Assembly (NCBI GenBank): GCA_902491625.1
Contig: CABUIO010000002.1
Coordinates: forward strand, 1-64,000
Length of the DNA stretch: 64,000 nucleotides
Direction: 5' to 3'
From: an uncultured Porphyromonadaceae bacterium
GTDB taxonomy: Bacteria; Bacteroidota; Bacteroidia; Bacteroidales; Muribaculaceae
Shown: positions 27,220-36,949 of the stretch, piece by piece
Layout: each line of letters opens with the position of its first letter
Numbering within the stretch: position 1 is the first letter of the stretch
Made by a program: the position numbers and the translations under genes
Notes under the pieces: generated by a model
Told to the model about the DNA's origin: nothing
Databases searched by the model: none
The model's input: the letters and a program-made list of their open reading frames with translations, nothing else

Positions 27220-27780
27220 TCAGGTGAGTTTCACGTCGTAGCTCTGCAAGGGTGTCCTTGCGGAGGAAATGTATATGGCAGTGCGCCGGTCGGCAAGGAT
27301 CCAGCCACCGGGCATCTTTTCCGCGGCTAAGACCGAACGACGCGATATGTCGGCGTCGCTACCGTAGGCCATGAGCGTGCATCCGGGCGATGTCAGCAAT
27401 CTATCGGTCTCCACCTCATGGTTAGCCAGCCATCCGCAGTCGGCCACGAGCATCACGTCGCGCAACATTACCTCAGGAAGAGAGTCCGCAGGAATGCGGT
27501 CTGTCCTGGCGATCTTTACGGCGTCCGAGAACATCTGCGGCGTTCCCGGAGGAAGGACGACAACCGACGGATCGAGTCTGGCGACAAGCCGATGAAGCAG
27601 CCACGCCCTGCGTCTGGCCTCGCCGTGGCGGCCGCCGACGAGGTCGCGGAGCATGTCGTCGCCGTAGTAATGGCCGGGAGATCCGGCCACATCGGCTATA
27701 AGAGTGAAGGCGAACGGAGAATGCACTCCAAAGCCCTTACGGTGGCGAAGGCGCTGCAATCTCCTGATCAGCCTGTTCAT
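27220..27780 (-). CDS. Conserved hypothetical protein, methyltransferase-like N-terminus
   Basis: A 186-residue protein starting with a basic amphipathic segment and HRKGFGVHSPFAF, a motif I associate with Bacteroidota proteins related to class I SAM-dependent methyltransferases. The glycine-rich SAM-binding loop is not evident, so it may be a diverged or non-catalytic member. GTG 27792 is an in-frame alternative start. It lies between the yfhO-like gene (23 bases) and xerD (2 bases) in one operon. No function assigned. Confidence 0.65.
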   Translation of the reverse strand: MNRLIRRLQRLRHRKGFGVHSPFAFTLIADVAGSPGHYYGDDMLRDLVGGRHGEARRRAWLLHRLVARLDPSVVVLPPGTPQMFSDAVKIARTDRIPADSLPEVMLRDVMLVADCGWLANHEVETDRLLTSPGCTLMAYGSDADISRRSVLAAEKMPGGWILADRRTAIYISSARTPLQSYDVKLT

Positions 27781-27803
27781 AGCGGAGGTCACTGTTTCCC
27801 GGT

Positions 27804-30383
27804 CTACTTCGTCGTCTCAGGTTCAGAAGTTTTCTTCTCCCCTTTACCGCGCTTGCGCAGCAGCGAAGGCCAGAGTGCTGCTACACCCATGCCGAGACCT
27901 CCGAGACAGAGCAGATAAATCATCCATACAGAGATTACACTCATGGCGTTGGTAATGTTGAGCGTTTCGGGATCGAACCACATCTCGACGGTGTGGTTGC
28001 CGGCCGGAATCTTCATGGCACGGAGCACATAGTCCACACGCGAGATCTCAGCAGGCTTGCCGTCGATAGTGGCGTGCCACCCCCATGGGAAGAACACCTC
28101 GCTGAACACAGCCACGCCGCCGTTGCGGGAGCTTGCGTGGTAAGTGAGCCGGTCGGGGGCGTAGCTTGTCTCGAAGATGGTGTCGCCGGGAACCAATGCG
28201 GAAGTCTTGCCGAGCCTGGAGGCATAATCCTTGGTAGTCACAGCCGTGCGGCGCAGATTTACCGTCGTGTCGCTCAGCGCCTCCATCTCGGCGTTGGCGT
28301 TGTCCACGACCTTCACGCGGTCAACGAACCATGCGTTGCCGTAGGCGTCGGGATTCTGCTCCACGATCATCTGCGGATTGCCGTTCTCGTCAGGCTGCTG
28401 AGCCATGAAATAGCGCGTGTTGAGCATGTTGAAGACCTCGACATTGCCCTGCATGAGCTGGTGCTCAAGCAGATCGTTGTAGCGCGTCAGCTTGGCGGCA
28501 TGGTATCCGCCCACGGATTTGTGGAAATAGCTCGTGCGCGAGTCGCCGAGATTGTCGATGCGGGCCACGCGGTAGTTCATCGCGGTGTCCTTGAGGATCT
28601 CGCGGTCTGCATCGGTCATGTCCATCACCTCCTCGGCAGGCAAAGGCTCGGTGAAGCTTGCGGAGTCGAGGTAGCGTTTGTTGACCGAGAAAAGGTCGAT
28701 GAGGAGCAGCAGGATCATCGCAGCCATAAAGACGGAGGCGCTGCGTATGGTGCGCTTTCCATACATCCATAGGAACAACATGCCGAATCCGAGGAAGAGG
28801 AGCGAGCGCAGGGCGTCGGCTCTCACCATCGCGAGTCGGTCGGCCTTCACGGCATTGAGTATGGCGGCAAGAGCGGGATCCTGATAGAGGTTGTTCTCAT
28901 CGATGGCCTGACGCTCCACGGAGGAGAATCCTTCTCCGAGCATCGAAGGGAAGGCCACGAGCAGCAGGCAGAGGAATGCCATGACACTGCCGGTGATCAC
29001 TATCACATTTTTATGGTGCTTAAGGAAGTCCGGCTCGGTTATTATCTTCGCGAGCGCCATCATGGCGAGCAACGGAAGCGTGAACTCAGCGATTACGAGT
29101 ATCGACGAGACTGTTCGGAATCGTCCGTAGAGCGGGAACCAGTCGATAAAGAGATGCGACAGCCATGCGAAATTATGGCCGAGGGCAAGGAGAACCGAGA
29201 GCACAGTCACGATAATGATGCACCATTTCATCGGGCCTTTCCAGAGGAAGCAACCGATGATGGCGAGATAGAGCAGGAAGACTCCGACATAGACCGGACC
29301 GTTGGTCATCGGCTGGTTTCCGAAATATTCGCGGAACAGTCCGTTCTGCCATTGCAGCTGTTTCAGATAATCCTGACTCTCATAATCGAGTTTCTGTATG
29401 GCGCCGTCTGTACACTCGGAGAAATCCTTGGGCACGTTGGATCCGGCCTCCGGCTTGATCGTCGCGCCACCCTTGACGTTGGGTACCATGAACGTGAACA
29501 GCTCGTCGCCGCCGTAGCTCCACGCGGTGATGTAGTCGAAATCGGCGCCCTCAGTGCTCTTGGGAGCCTGCGGATCGACTATCTCGGTGGCCTTGCCGCG
29601 GATTGTCTCTTTGGTGTATTTGGCGGTGTTGAGGAGGCTGGCGCAGTTGGCTCCGAAAGCGAGCGCAGCCGCACCGACAAGAGAGGCTGTGGCGATAAGC
29701 CAGCTTTTCATCCTCTTGCTGCGGATTGCCATGATGAGGAATCCGACCATTATGGCGGCGACAACAAAGAGGAAGTAGTAGGTCATCTGGATGTGGTTGC
29801 TCAGTAGCTGCAAAGCGCCGAAGAGCGCGGCGAGCGCGGCGCCGCCGAGGTATTTGCCCCTGTAGCAGAGGAGGATGCCGCCAATCGTAGGCGGAATGTA
29901 GGCGAGGGTGACGAATTTCCAGATGTGACCGGCACCTATGATGATTATAAAGTAGGTGGAGAAACCCCACGCGATGGCGCCGAAGAGCGACACATACCAC
30001 CTCATCTTCATGCACATTCCCATGATAAAGAATCCCAGCATCATGATGAACAACAGATTGGCCGGCGAAGGCAATCCGAGCGAATAGACCTTGCCGATCC
30101 ATTCGAGCATCGGCGCCGATTTGTAGGACGGGGCTATCTGGAAGTTGGGCATTCCGCCGAAAAGCGAATTGGTCCAGCGGCTTGTGTGGCCCGTCTGTTC
30201 GGCATACTGCTTGACTTCCTGACCGTTGGCCATACCCTGCGTCATGTCGTTCTGCTGCAGCACACGCCCTTCAGTCGCGTCGGGATAGAAGAATGCGAGG
30301 GCGATCACAGCCATGATTGCTACTGCGCCCAGACTGTAGAACAGCTGTCGGTGGTTGTTGAAGAATTCTTTCACGGAAGACAT
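27804..30383 (-). CDS. YfhO-family large membrane protein
   Basis: An 859-residue polytopic inner-membrane protein with about 12-14 membrane helices. The extracytoplasmic loop GGMPNFQIAPSYKS near the N-terminus and the C-terminal soluble domain (YHASSRNGGVAVFSEVFF to AGNHTVEMWFDPETLN) are typical of the YfhO group. YfhO of Gram-positive bacteria is linked to glycosylation of teichoic acid and belongs to the GT-C-like superfamily, so a sugar-transfer role in the envelope is plausible but unproved. First gene of the minus run ending in xerD or pyrG. Confidence 0.88.
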   Translation of the reverse strand: MSSVKEFFNNHRQLFYSLGAVAIMAVIALAFFYPDATEGRVLQQNDMTQGMANGQEVKQYAEQTGHTSRWTNSLFGGMPNFQIAPSYKSAPMLEWIGKVYSLGLPSPANLLFIMMLGFFIMGMCMKMRWYVSLFGAIAWGFSTYFIIIIGAGHIWKFVTLAYIPPTIGGILLCYRGKYLGGAALAALFGALQLLSNHIQMTYYFLFVVAAIMVGFLIMAIRSKRMKSWLIATASLVGAAALAFGANCASLLNTAKYTKETIRGKATEIVDPQAPKSTEGADFDYITAWSYGGDELFTFMVPNVKGGATIKPEAGSNVPKDFSECTDGAIQKLDYESQDYLKQLQWQNGLFREYFGNQPMTNGPVYVGVFLLYLAIIGCFLWKGPMKWCIIIVTVLSVLLALGHNFAWLSHLFIDWFPLYGRFRTVSSILVIAEFTLPLLAMMALAKIITEPDFLKHHKNVIVITGSVMAFLCLLLVAFPSMLGEGFSSVERQAIDENNLYQDPALAAILNAVKADRLAMVRADALRSLLFLGFGMLFLWMYGKRTIRSASVFMAAMILLLLIDLFSVNKRYLDSASFTEPLPAEEVMDMTDADREILKDTAMNYRVARIDNLGDSRTSYFHKSVGGYHAAKLTRYNDLLEHQLMQGNVEVFNMLNTRYFMAQQPDENGNPQMIVEQNPDAYGNAWFVDRVKVVDNANAEMEALSDTTVNLRRTAVTTKDYASRLGKTSALVPGDTIFETSYAPDRLTYHASSRNGGVAVFSEVFFPWGWHATIDGKPAEISRVDYVLRAMKIPAGNHTVEMWFDPETLNITNAMSVISVWMIYLLCLGGLGMGVAALWPSLLRKRGKGEKKTSEPETTK

Positions 30384-30409
30384 TTTTTCTTATAGGTTGT
30401 TTGAAGCGT

Positions 30410-30417
30410 CAAAGTTA
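30410..30417 (-). promoter_or_regulatory. -7 box of the yfhO-like operon
   Basis: TAACTTTG on the minus strand, 26 bases before ATG 30383. A matching -33 element is not clear. Confidence 0.5.
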
Positions 30418-30533
30418 TAAAAAATTTCCCAATCCGCAGTCGAAACCGCGAAATCCGACGCCATGACACACCTCAGCGTCGCGGTCATCTGCGACGGCCG
30501 CGACACTGAAGTCTTGTGTATTATTCTTTTTGC

Positions 30534-31016
30534 TTAGCGCTTGGAGTTGCCGATAGGGCGAACCTCGATCTGACGGTTGAGGCTCTGCTCAAGGCTGATG
30601 AGGGTCTCTGTCTCGGTCACGCCCTCGATCTGCTGGATGTGGTCGTTGAGCAGGGTCATCAGGTGGTTGTTGTCGCGGGCGTAAACCTTGATGAGAAGCG
30701 AGTACGGGCCTGTGGTGAAGTGGCACTCCACAACCTCGGGAATCTTCTCAAGCTCTTTCACGACCTCGCGGTACATGCTGCCTTTTTCAAGACGCACGCC
30801 TACGTAGGTGCAGGTGTTGTAGCCCAGTGTGTGGGGGTCTACATTATAGCCGGAGCCTACGATGACCTTCATCTCCACAAGGCGTGCGATACGCTGGTGG
30901 ATGGCTGCCCGTGAAACTCCGCATACTACTGCTACGTCCTTCGAGGGGATACGTGCGTTCCTCATGATGATGTTGAGGATCCTTCTGTCTAAGTTATCAA
31001 TCTTATCTAATGCCAT
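30534..31016 (-). CDS. Lrp/AsnC family transcriptional regulator
   Basis: A 160-residue DNA-binding protein. The N-terminal winged HTH (LDRRILNIIMRNARIPSKD, VSRAAIHQRIARL) is followed by the RAM ligand-binding domain (~70-155; TTGPYSLLIKVYARDNNHLM). Lrp/AsnC proteins sense amino acids and form octamers. It is divergent from murF-alr, whose alanine racemase half handles alanine, so regulation of that operon by an amino acid is an attractive guess with no operator seen. Confidence 0.95.
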   Translation of the reverse strand: MALDKIDNLDRRILNIIMRNARIPSKDVAVVCGVSRAAIHQRIARLVEMKVIVGSGYNVDPHTLGYNTCTYVGVRLEKGSMYREVVKELEKIPEVVECHFTTGPYSLLIKVYARDNNHLMTLLNDHIQQIEGVTETETLISLEQSLNRQIEVRPIGNSKR

Positions 31017-31335
31017 TGTGCAATCTTTTAATAATGGTTATTTGCACTGCAAAGTTAACTATTTTTTTATACCACAAGCCTAAAATGTTAAAAAACATCA
31101 GGGCGTATGGAATTTTTAACATTTCACCTCCTCAAAACACAGGTTTCAGGCCTCCTTGCCCCGACATTTTGTCATGTTTATCTGTGAGATGTGCAATTAC
31201 ACCTCGTCAAACCCTTACACATTGTCCCCTGCCCATCCGCTCACTTATGTCGCCGTTCGACGTTTTTTGGACGTTTTCAGAATAGCTTAACGGCTTTTTT
31301 ATTAACTTTGCCTTTTGTAGAAAGAGATTAAAAAC
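31017..31335. promoter_or_regulatory. Divergent promoter region, Lrp gene and murF-alr
   Basis: This 319-base gap has no gene. For the Lrp gene (minus), TTG (31075-31077) and TAACTTTG (31050-31057) are spaced by 17 bases. For murF-alr (plus), TAACTTTG lies at 31303-31310, 25 bases before the ATG; its -33 is weak. Confidence 0.6.
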
Positions 31336-33822
31336 ATGTTCTGCACACTTAAAGAGATCGCCTCGTCAGCACGAGGCAAAAAGATCCTGACCGACCCTAA
31401 CCGCAGCATCGAGACACTGCTCACCGACTCGCGCGCCCTCGTCGCCAATCCGGGGAGTTCGCTCTTCTTTGCCCTGCGCACTGATGTCGGCGACGGCCAC
31501 AAATATCTGCGGCGTATGCTCGACAAGGGCGTCAGAAGCTTCGTAGTCAGCAGGCTTCCCGAAGACACACGCGCTTTTGTCGACTGCAATTTCATCATTG
31601 TCGATTCTCCCTGGGAACTTCTCCGCCGCATCGGAGCCGAGACTCGCCGCCGTTTCAAAGGCTCTCTGGTGGCTGTCACAGGTTCAAGGGGCAAGACGAC
31701 ACTAAAGGAATACCTTTTTCAGGCGCTCAGTCCGCTGACCGACGTGACACGCTCGCCGAGAAGCTTCAATTCAAGGCTCGGTGTGCCTCTCTCGCTCTGG
31801 CGTCTCCCTGACACCGACGGCGTCGGCATCATCGAAGCCGGCATCTCCCGGCCCGGGGAGATGGAGTCTCTGACCGAAATAATCCGTCCGGACATCGCGG
31901 TGTTCACAAATATCGGCGACGAGCACAGCGAAAATTTCCGTTCACGCCACGCCATAGCCACCGAGAAAGCACTTCTCGCCCGCGATGCCTCCTGCATCGT
32001 CTGCAGCGACATATATCCCGAACTCATCGCCGCGCTCGACACTGTCGGCCACAACGCCGAGAGGTTCCTCTGGTCATTTACAGATCCCAAGGCCACGCTC
32101 TACATTTCCCGGATCGAACCCGACGGCGCATCTGCCGCACGACTCACCTATATATATAATGGTGAAGAGCACACTCTCCGCGCACCTTTCGCCGCCGACA
32201 ATGCCGCCGACATGGAAAATGTCGCCTCCGCCATGGCAACAATCCTGGCGCTCGGCTACGATCCTTCGACACTCGGCGAGGCGATCGCCCGCATGGCTCA
32301 CGTCGACACGCGGCTCGACATGGCTCAGGCGGTCAACGACTGCAAGCTGATCTACGACTCCTTCACTCCCGACTTCGAATCGCTGGAGACAGCGCTCGAT
32401 TTCCTCAAGCGCCGTGCCGACGGACTCGAATTCAGCCGCACGCTCATCCTTGGCGACCTCAGCTGCAATCCCAAAGAGGAGAAAAGGCTCTATGCACGCA
32501 CTGCCGAGATAATCCGATCGGCCGACATCGACCGTCTGATCTGCGTAGGTCCGGAGCTGTCGCGCCATGCCGCGCTTTTCCCGGAGAAGACAACTTATTT
32601 CGAGTCTCCGGCAGCTTTCCTCGCCGAATGTTCCACCTCTGACTTCTCGTCCGAGATCATACTCGTCAAGGGTGCCGATCCCGGAATGGAGACCATACGC
32701 ACCATTCTTGAGGCACGCACCCACGAAACCGTCCTTGAGGTCAATCTTGACGCCATAGTGCGCAATTTCAACTATTTCAAGTCACATCTGCCGGCTTCCA
32801 CAGGACTCGTGGCCATGGTCAAGGCCTCCGGCTACGGTGCCGGCAGCGTGGAGATAGCCAAGACTCTTCAGGAGCATGGCGCGGCATACCTTGCCGTGGC
32901 CGTCCTCGACGAGGGAATAGAACTGCGCCGTTCCGGAATCACGATGCCTATCATGGTGATGAATCCCAAGGTCGTCAACTACCGCGCCATGTTCGCCTAC
33001 AATCTCGAACCGGAGATCTATTGCACCGAAATGCTTGAAGATGTCGTGCGCGAAGCGGCAAAGAACGGCGTCAAAGGCTATCCGGTCCATATCAAGCTCG
33101 ACACCGGAATGCACCGCATGGGATTCAACGCCCAGGAACTTCCGGCACTTGCCGCCCGTCTGCGCGAATGCACGGAGATAACTCCCGCTTCGGTTTTCTC
33201 CCACCTTGCCACGGCCGACTGCCCCGACATGGATGACTACACACTGCTGCAGCTCGACCGTTTCCGCGAGTATACCCAATATCTGCTCGACAACTGCGGC
33301 CACACCTTCAAGCGCCACATCCTCAATTCGGCGGGCATCCTGCGTTTCCCGCAACATCACTACGACATGGCGCGTCTTGGCATCGGCCTCTACGGCTGCA
33401 ACACACTCCCTCCCGAGATGGAGAAACCTCTCGACAACGTCTCGACGCTCCGCACCGTGGTCATCGCCGTCAAGGAGCGCGACGAGGGAGAGACCATCGG
33501 CTACGGACGCCGCGGCGTTCTCAGCCGCAAATCGCGCATCGCCACCATCCCCATCGGCTACGCCGACGGCATGAACCGGCATTTCGGCAACGGACACTCC
33601 AAGGTCTGGATCAACGGTCATCTCGCTCCCACGATAGGCAACATCTGCATGGACGCCTGCATGATCGACGTGACCGACATCCCCTGCCGCCCCGGCGATG
33701 TAGTGGAGATTTTCGGCCCGCATGTCCCGGTGCAGCGGCTCGCCGACATTCTCGACACCATACCTTATGAGATCCTGACTTCGGTCTCGCCCAGAGTGAA
33801 ACGAATTTATTACAGAGAATAA
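31336..33822 (+). CDS. murF-alr: Bifunctional MurF ligase / alanine racemase
   Basis: An 828-residue cytoplasmic fusion. The N-terminal half (~1-455) is MurF, adding D-Ala-D-Ala to UDP-MurNAc-tripeptide, with the ATP loop GSRGKTT (116-122) and NIGDEHSENF. The C-terminal half (~460-828) is a fold-type III PLP alanine racemase with Lys496 in MVKASGYGAG as the Schiff-base Lys, HIKLDTGMHRMGF, and ETIGYGRRG. One protein thus makes D-Ala and uses D-Ala-D-Ala; Ddl is not in the window. The same fusion is known across Bacteroidota. It heads an operon with four envelope genes. Confidence 0.95.
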   Translation: MFCTLKEIASSARGKKILTDPNRSIETLLTDSRALVANPGSSLFFALRTDVGDGHKYLRRMLDKGVRSFVVSRLPEDTRAFVDCNFIIVDSPWELLRRIGAETRRRFKGSLVAVTGSRGKTTLKEYLFQALSPLTDVTRSPRSFNSRLGVPLSLWRLPDTDGVGIIEAGISRPGEMESLTEIIRPDIAVFTNIGDEHSENFRSRHAIATEKALLARDASCIVCSDIYPELIAALDTVGHNAERFLWSFTDPKATLYISRIEPDGASAARLTYIYNGEEHTLRAPFAADNAADMENVASAMATILALGYDPSTLGEAIARMAHVDTRLDMAQAVNDCKLIYDSFTPDFESLETALDFLKRRADGLEFSRTLILGDLSCNPKEEKRLYARTAEIIRSADIDRLICVGPELSRHAALFPEKTTYFESPAAFLAECSTSDFSSEIILVKGADPGMETIRTILEARTHETVLEVNLDAIVRNFNYFKSHLPASTGLVAMVKASGYGAGSVEIAKTLQEHGAAYLAVAVLDEGIELRRSGITMPIMVMNPKVVNYRAMFAYNLEPEIYCTEMLEDVVREAAKNGVKGYPVHIKLDTGMHRMGFNAQELPALAARLRECTEITPASVFSHLATADCPDMDDYTLLQLDRFREYTQYLLDNCGHTFKRHILNSAGILRFPQHHYDMARLGIGLYGCNTLPPEMEKPLDNVSTLRTVVIAVKERDEGETIGYGRRGVLSRKSRIATIPIGYADGMNRHFGNGHSKVWINGHLAPTIGNICMDACMIDVTDIPCRPGDVVEIFGPHVPVQRLADILDTIPYEILTSVSPRVKRIYYRE

Positions 33823-33825
33823 CCG

Positions 33826-34722
33826 ATGACTCCAACACCTCCCCCGCCTCCCGCGCCTGCAGCGACGGCTCCCACTCCGGGGCCTCCAAAGAAACCGAAA
33901 AAAAGCTCGGCGACACCCTTCATCATTATCGCCGGCATCGGCATCGGTGCGCTGCTACTGGCAGCCCTCGTCGCTGTCATTCTTTACTTCTTCGTCTTCC
34001 TCAAGTCCGACAAAATCAAGGAAACAGTCGAGGAGTCTCCTGAAACCGAGATTGTCGGAGTGGACGAGGAAGACTTCGACGACAACGAGGTTATCGTGCA
34101 CGAAGAAGCCGCACCCGCTCCCAACGCCCTCCCGCAAGGCGCCTACACAGCCTCCGGCTTTCTCTCCGATCTCCCCTGCAGCCTCGATTTCGATGTAGAT
34201 TCGCAGGGCAATGTTACCGGAACTTTCTGGAATATACTCTACGACATCAAGCTCCCCATAGGCGGCTCTATCGGTCCCGACGGAACCCTCGCGCTTGATC
34301 TCGGTTCCGGATCGACACTCTCCCATCTCGCACTCATCGCCGAGCCGGGAACGTCCCGATTCAGAGGCGTCTGGGGCAAGAACAAGAAGCCTATCGACAT
34401 TGACGTGAGCAGCGGAGCACGCGACACTTCGCTACCCTCGCCGAACGGCGTCAAGTTTACGATCAAGGGCGGCGGCATGACGACCCACGGCCACATCTCG
34501 CCCGGCTACGGCGAAGACCGATATCTGCTGCGCTTCGACAATCAGCCGGCCGCCAACGCTCTCCAGTGCTCGCTCTCCGGAAGTTACTTCAATATCTACG
34601 ATACCGACGGAAACCGTGAGCTCGCATACTTCTATCTCCCCGGCGAATCGCTGTACGACAGCGGATCCGCCACCCTGTTCATCACCAACGGCAAAGAATT
34701 CGAAATAACCCTCGGAAACTAA
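33826..34722 (+). CDS. Unrecognised single-pass membrane protein
   Basis: A 298-residue protein I do not recognise. It starts with a proline/alanine-rich cytoplasmic segment (~1-26), then a membrane helix (~31-57, IIIAGIGIGALLLAALVAVI), an acidic linker (EESPETEIVGVDEEDFDDNE), and a ~190-residue beta-rich extracytoplasmic domain with Gly/Asp turns. It begins 3 bases after murF-alr and precedes a lipoprotein gene by 22 bases. A role at the cell envelope is inferred only from topology and context. Confidence 0.7.
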   Translation: MTPTPPPPPAPAATAPTPGPPKKPKKSSATPFIIIAGIGIGALLLAALVAVILYFFVFLKSDKIKETVEESPETEIVGVDEEDFDDNEVIVHEEAAPAPNALPQGAYTASGFLSDLPCSLDFDVDSQGNVTGTFWNILYDIKLPIGGSIGPDGTLALDLGSGSTLSHLALIAEPGTSRFRGVWGKNKKPIDIDVSSGARDTSLPSPNGVKFTIKGGGMTTHGHISPGYGEDRYLLRFDNQPAANALQCSLSGSYFNIYDTDGNRELAYFYLPGESLYDSGSATLFITNGKEFEITLGN

Positions 34723-34744
34723 TAACCAACTAAATATCACGACT

Positions 34745-36241
34745 ATGCGCAAATCAATCAAACTACTCGGCCTGATGATCGCCCTGTTGGCTGTCACGGC
34801 CCTCCAGTCCTGTAGCAAGCATGATAAAGGCGACGTCCTCGACTACGTCCCCGCCGACGCCTCCGTCATCGTCTACGGCGACTTCAACTATCTGCTTGAA
34901 AAAGCCGGCATCTCCGAAGAAGGTAAAATCGGAGAGCCGCTCAAGTCCACGCTCGACCAGAACAATGTCGACCTCTCCGAACACAAGAAGGAACTGGCTC
35001 TCGCCAAGAATTTCACCCGCGAGGGCGTCCTCTTCCTCCAGGGCCAGAAAATCTGGATTGTCCTGGGCATGAACGACACCAAAGAGTTCATCAACTACCT
35101 TGAGAAAGAGGAGGATTTCGATGTCAGCACCGAAGACGGAGTGAAGATTCTCTCCAGAAAGGGCAGCGATATGATGATCAAGGACGACAATCTGTTCCTC
35201 TGCGTCAATCCCCGCTCCGGAAAACCCTCCGAGAATGTATCCGGTGTAAACGATCTCTGCAACCTCGGCGACGAAGCGTTCTCTAAAGCCGAGAACACCG
35301 AGGCGCTCGCAACCGGTATCATCGAGAAGGACAACACGATGTTCGCCATCGCCAATATCGGCAAGCTCTCCGGACTCATCAACGACAGCGAGTTCAACAA
35401 CTTCAAGGCCGGACTCTCGATGGTCTACAACAATCCCACCTACATCGCCTCCGAGCTGAATCTGACCGACGACGGCCTCACAGCCTCCCTCAAAGTGCTT
35501 GACAGCAAATACGCTCCGGCAAAATGCTCGCTTCCCCTCGGACAGATCGACGAGAAAGCATTCACCTACGCCGCCGTTCCGGGCAACACCGCCGCAGTGG
35601 CTCTCGCAGTTCCCGAAGCGCTGATAAACCAGGCCGCGACCGCACTCTCCTCCTTGGTTCCGGCTGAGATCATCACCACCCTCAAGTGCATCAACGGCAC
35701 TATCGCAGCTACCTTCAACCTCTCGGCCGACAAGCCGCAAGACATGTTCGCAGTCATGGTGACAGCCAACAACAACTCCGACGCCATCAATCTGGGCAAC
35801 GTCATTCAGCTCATGGGCAACGTCAAATGCTCCACTTCCGAGAAGTATCTGCGAATCACGTATCCCCAGGGTCCCGCTCCCTCCGGAAACACGTCATACG
35901 CCTCCGTGCTTAACGGCAAGCCCGCGGGCATGATAATCGACCTCAGCGCCACAGCGAAGTCGTTCGGCCTTTCGGGCGATTATTCGCAACTCGGCACATT
36001 CGCCATCTTCGCCGACAACGCCGACGGATCCCTCTCCTTCAAAGCCGAATGGAAATGCAAGGATCCCGTGCAGCGAATCTTCGACCTCGCCAACAACGCC
36101 GAGGCAATCATGAACACAATGAACGCCTTTGAAGACAAATTCGACGCTCCCTCTTCCGCCTACATAGATGTACCCCTCGACTCCACAGCCGTCTATCAGG
36201 AGGCTGCCGCCGTCGACTACTACGACTACGACATCTATTGA
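34745..36241 (+). CDS. DUF4836-like lipoprotein
   Basis: A 498-residue lipoprotein (signal MRKSIKLLGLMIALLAVTAL, lipobox LQSC). The mature part opens LDYVPADASVIVYGDFNYLLEKAG and has a second similar half after ~270, resembling DUF4836-family Bacteroidota lipoproteins with repeated alpha/beta domains. The C-terminus is rich in Tyr and Asp. It is in operon with the upstream TM protein; a 10-bp hairpin (36251-36277) separates it from the ABC genes. Function unknown. Confidence 0.7.
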   Translation: MRKSIKLLGLMIALLAVTALQSCSKHDKGDVLDYVPADASVIVYGDFNYLLEKAGISEEGKIGEPLKSTLDQNNVDLSEHKKELALAKNFTREGVLFLQGQKIWIVLGMNDTKEFINYLEKEEDFDVSTEDGVKILSRKGSDMMIKDDNLFLCVNPRSGKPSENVSGVNDLCNLGDEAFSKAENTEALATGIIEKDNTMFAIANIGKLSGLINDSEFNNFKAGLSMVYNNPTYIASELNLTDDGLTASLKVLDSKYAPAKCSLPLGQIDEKAFTYAAVPGNTAAVALAVPEALINQAATALSSLVPAEIITTLKCINGTIAATFNLSADKPQDMFAVMVTANNNSDAINLGNVIQLMGNVKCSTSEKYLRITYPQGPAPSGNTSYASVLNGKPAGMIIDLSATAKSFGLSGDYSQLGTFAIFADNADGSLSFKAEWKCKDPVQRIFDLANNAEAIMNTMNAFEDKFDAPSSAYIDVPLDSTAVYQEAAAVDYYDYDIY

Positions 36242-36250
36242 TCATCAGGG

Positions 36251-36277
36251 TACGGCGCCGCTGACTACGGCGCCGTA
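36251..36277 (+). promoter_or_regulatory. Intercistronic hairpin before the ABC genes
   Basis: TACGGCGCCG and CGGCGCCGTA make a perfect 10-bp stem with a 7-base loop, between the DUF4836-like gene and the ABC ATPase gene. No T-run follows, so it may protect or process mRNA rather than end it. Confidence 0.6.
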
Positions 36278-36286
36278 TCGCCAATC

Positions 36287-36949
36287 ATGGAAAAAGAAAT
36301 CACCATCAAATCCATCCACCTCGACGACACACTTCCGAAAGTGTTTGAAAACGAGGAAATCCCGGCCTCACAGATATGGCGCCACAACGTGACGTTCTCA
36401 CCCGAGACCAATTACGTCATCGAGGCTGCCAGCGGCACAGGAAAATCGTCGCTGTGCGCCTACATCTACGGAAACCGCCGCGACTACTGCGGCAAAATAT
36501 CCTTCGACAGCACCGACATACGCTCTCTCACGCCGTCGCAGTGGCAGCAGATACGCCGCAACCAGCTCGCCTACCTGCCTCAGGAGCTCGACCTTTTCCC
36601 GGAACTCTCCGCGCTTGACAACATACGCCTCAAGAACGCCCTGACCGGCCATGTGGACGACGAGAAGATCCACTCATGGCTGCGTATGCTCGCCATCGAC
36701 TCCCGCGCCGACTACCCCGTGGGGCGCATGTCCATCGGCCAGCAGCAGCGCGTCGCCATCATCCGGAGCGTCTGCCAGCCATTCTCGTTCCTCATCATCG
36801 ACGAGCCTGTCAGCCATCTCGACGCACGCAACAACGAAGTCGCCGCCGAGATCATTCTCTCCGAAGCACGCCGTCAGAAAGCATCCATTATAGCCACATC
36901 CGTCGGCAACCGTATCGGTATCCCTGTCGACTCACTCCTGAAACTATGA
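36287..36949 (+). CDS. ABC transporter ATP-binding protein
   Basis: A 220-residue ABC ATPase. Walker A is ASGTGKSS (consensus GxxGxGKS, first Gly replaced by Ala), the Q-loop is AYLPQELDLFPELSALDN, the signature MSIGQQQR is a degenerate LSGGQ, and Walker B with D-loop is FLIIDEPVSHLD. It is nearest the LolD/MacB/FtsE type. Its stop codon overlaps the permease start (ATGA). With that permease it should form a type VII, MacB-like ABC system. Confidence 0.9.
   Translation: MEKEITIKSIHLDDTLPKVFENEEIPASQIWRHNVTFSPETNYVIEAASGTGKSSLCAYIYGNRRDYCGKISFDSTDIRSLTPSQWQQIRRNQLAYLPQELDLFPELSALDNIRLKNALTGHVDDEKIHSWLRMLAIDSRADYPVGRMSIGQQQRVAIIRSVCQPFSFLIIDEPVSHLDARNNEVAAEIILSEARRQKASIIATSVGNRIGIPVDSLLKL

Noticed and set aside
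36676..36945. Longer N-terminus for the ABC permease
   Set aside because: The extra 90 residues are an Arg/His-rich frame inside the ATPase gene. ATG 36946 with the ATGA overlap and a normal N-terminal helix is far better.
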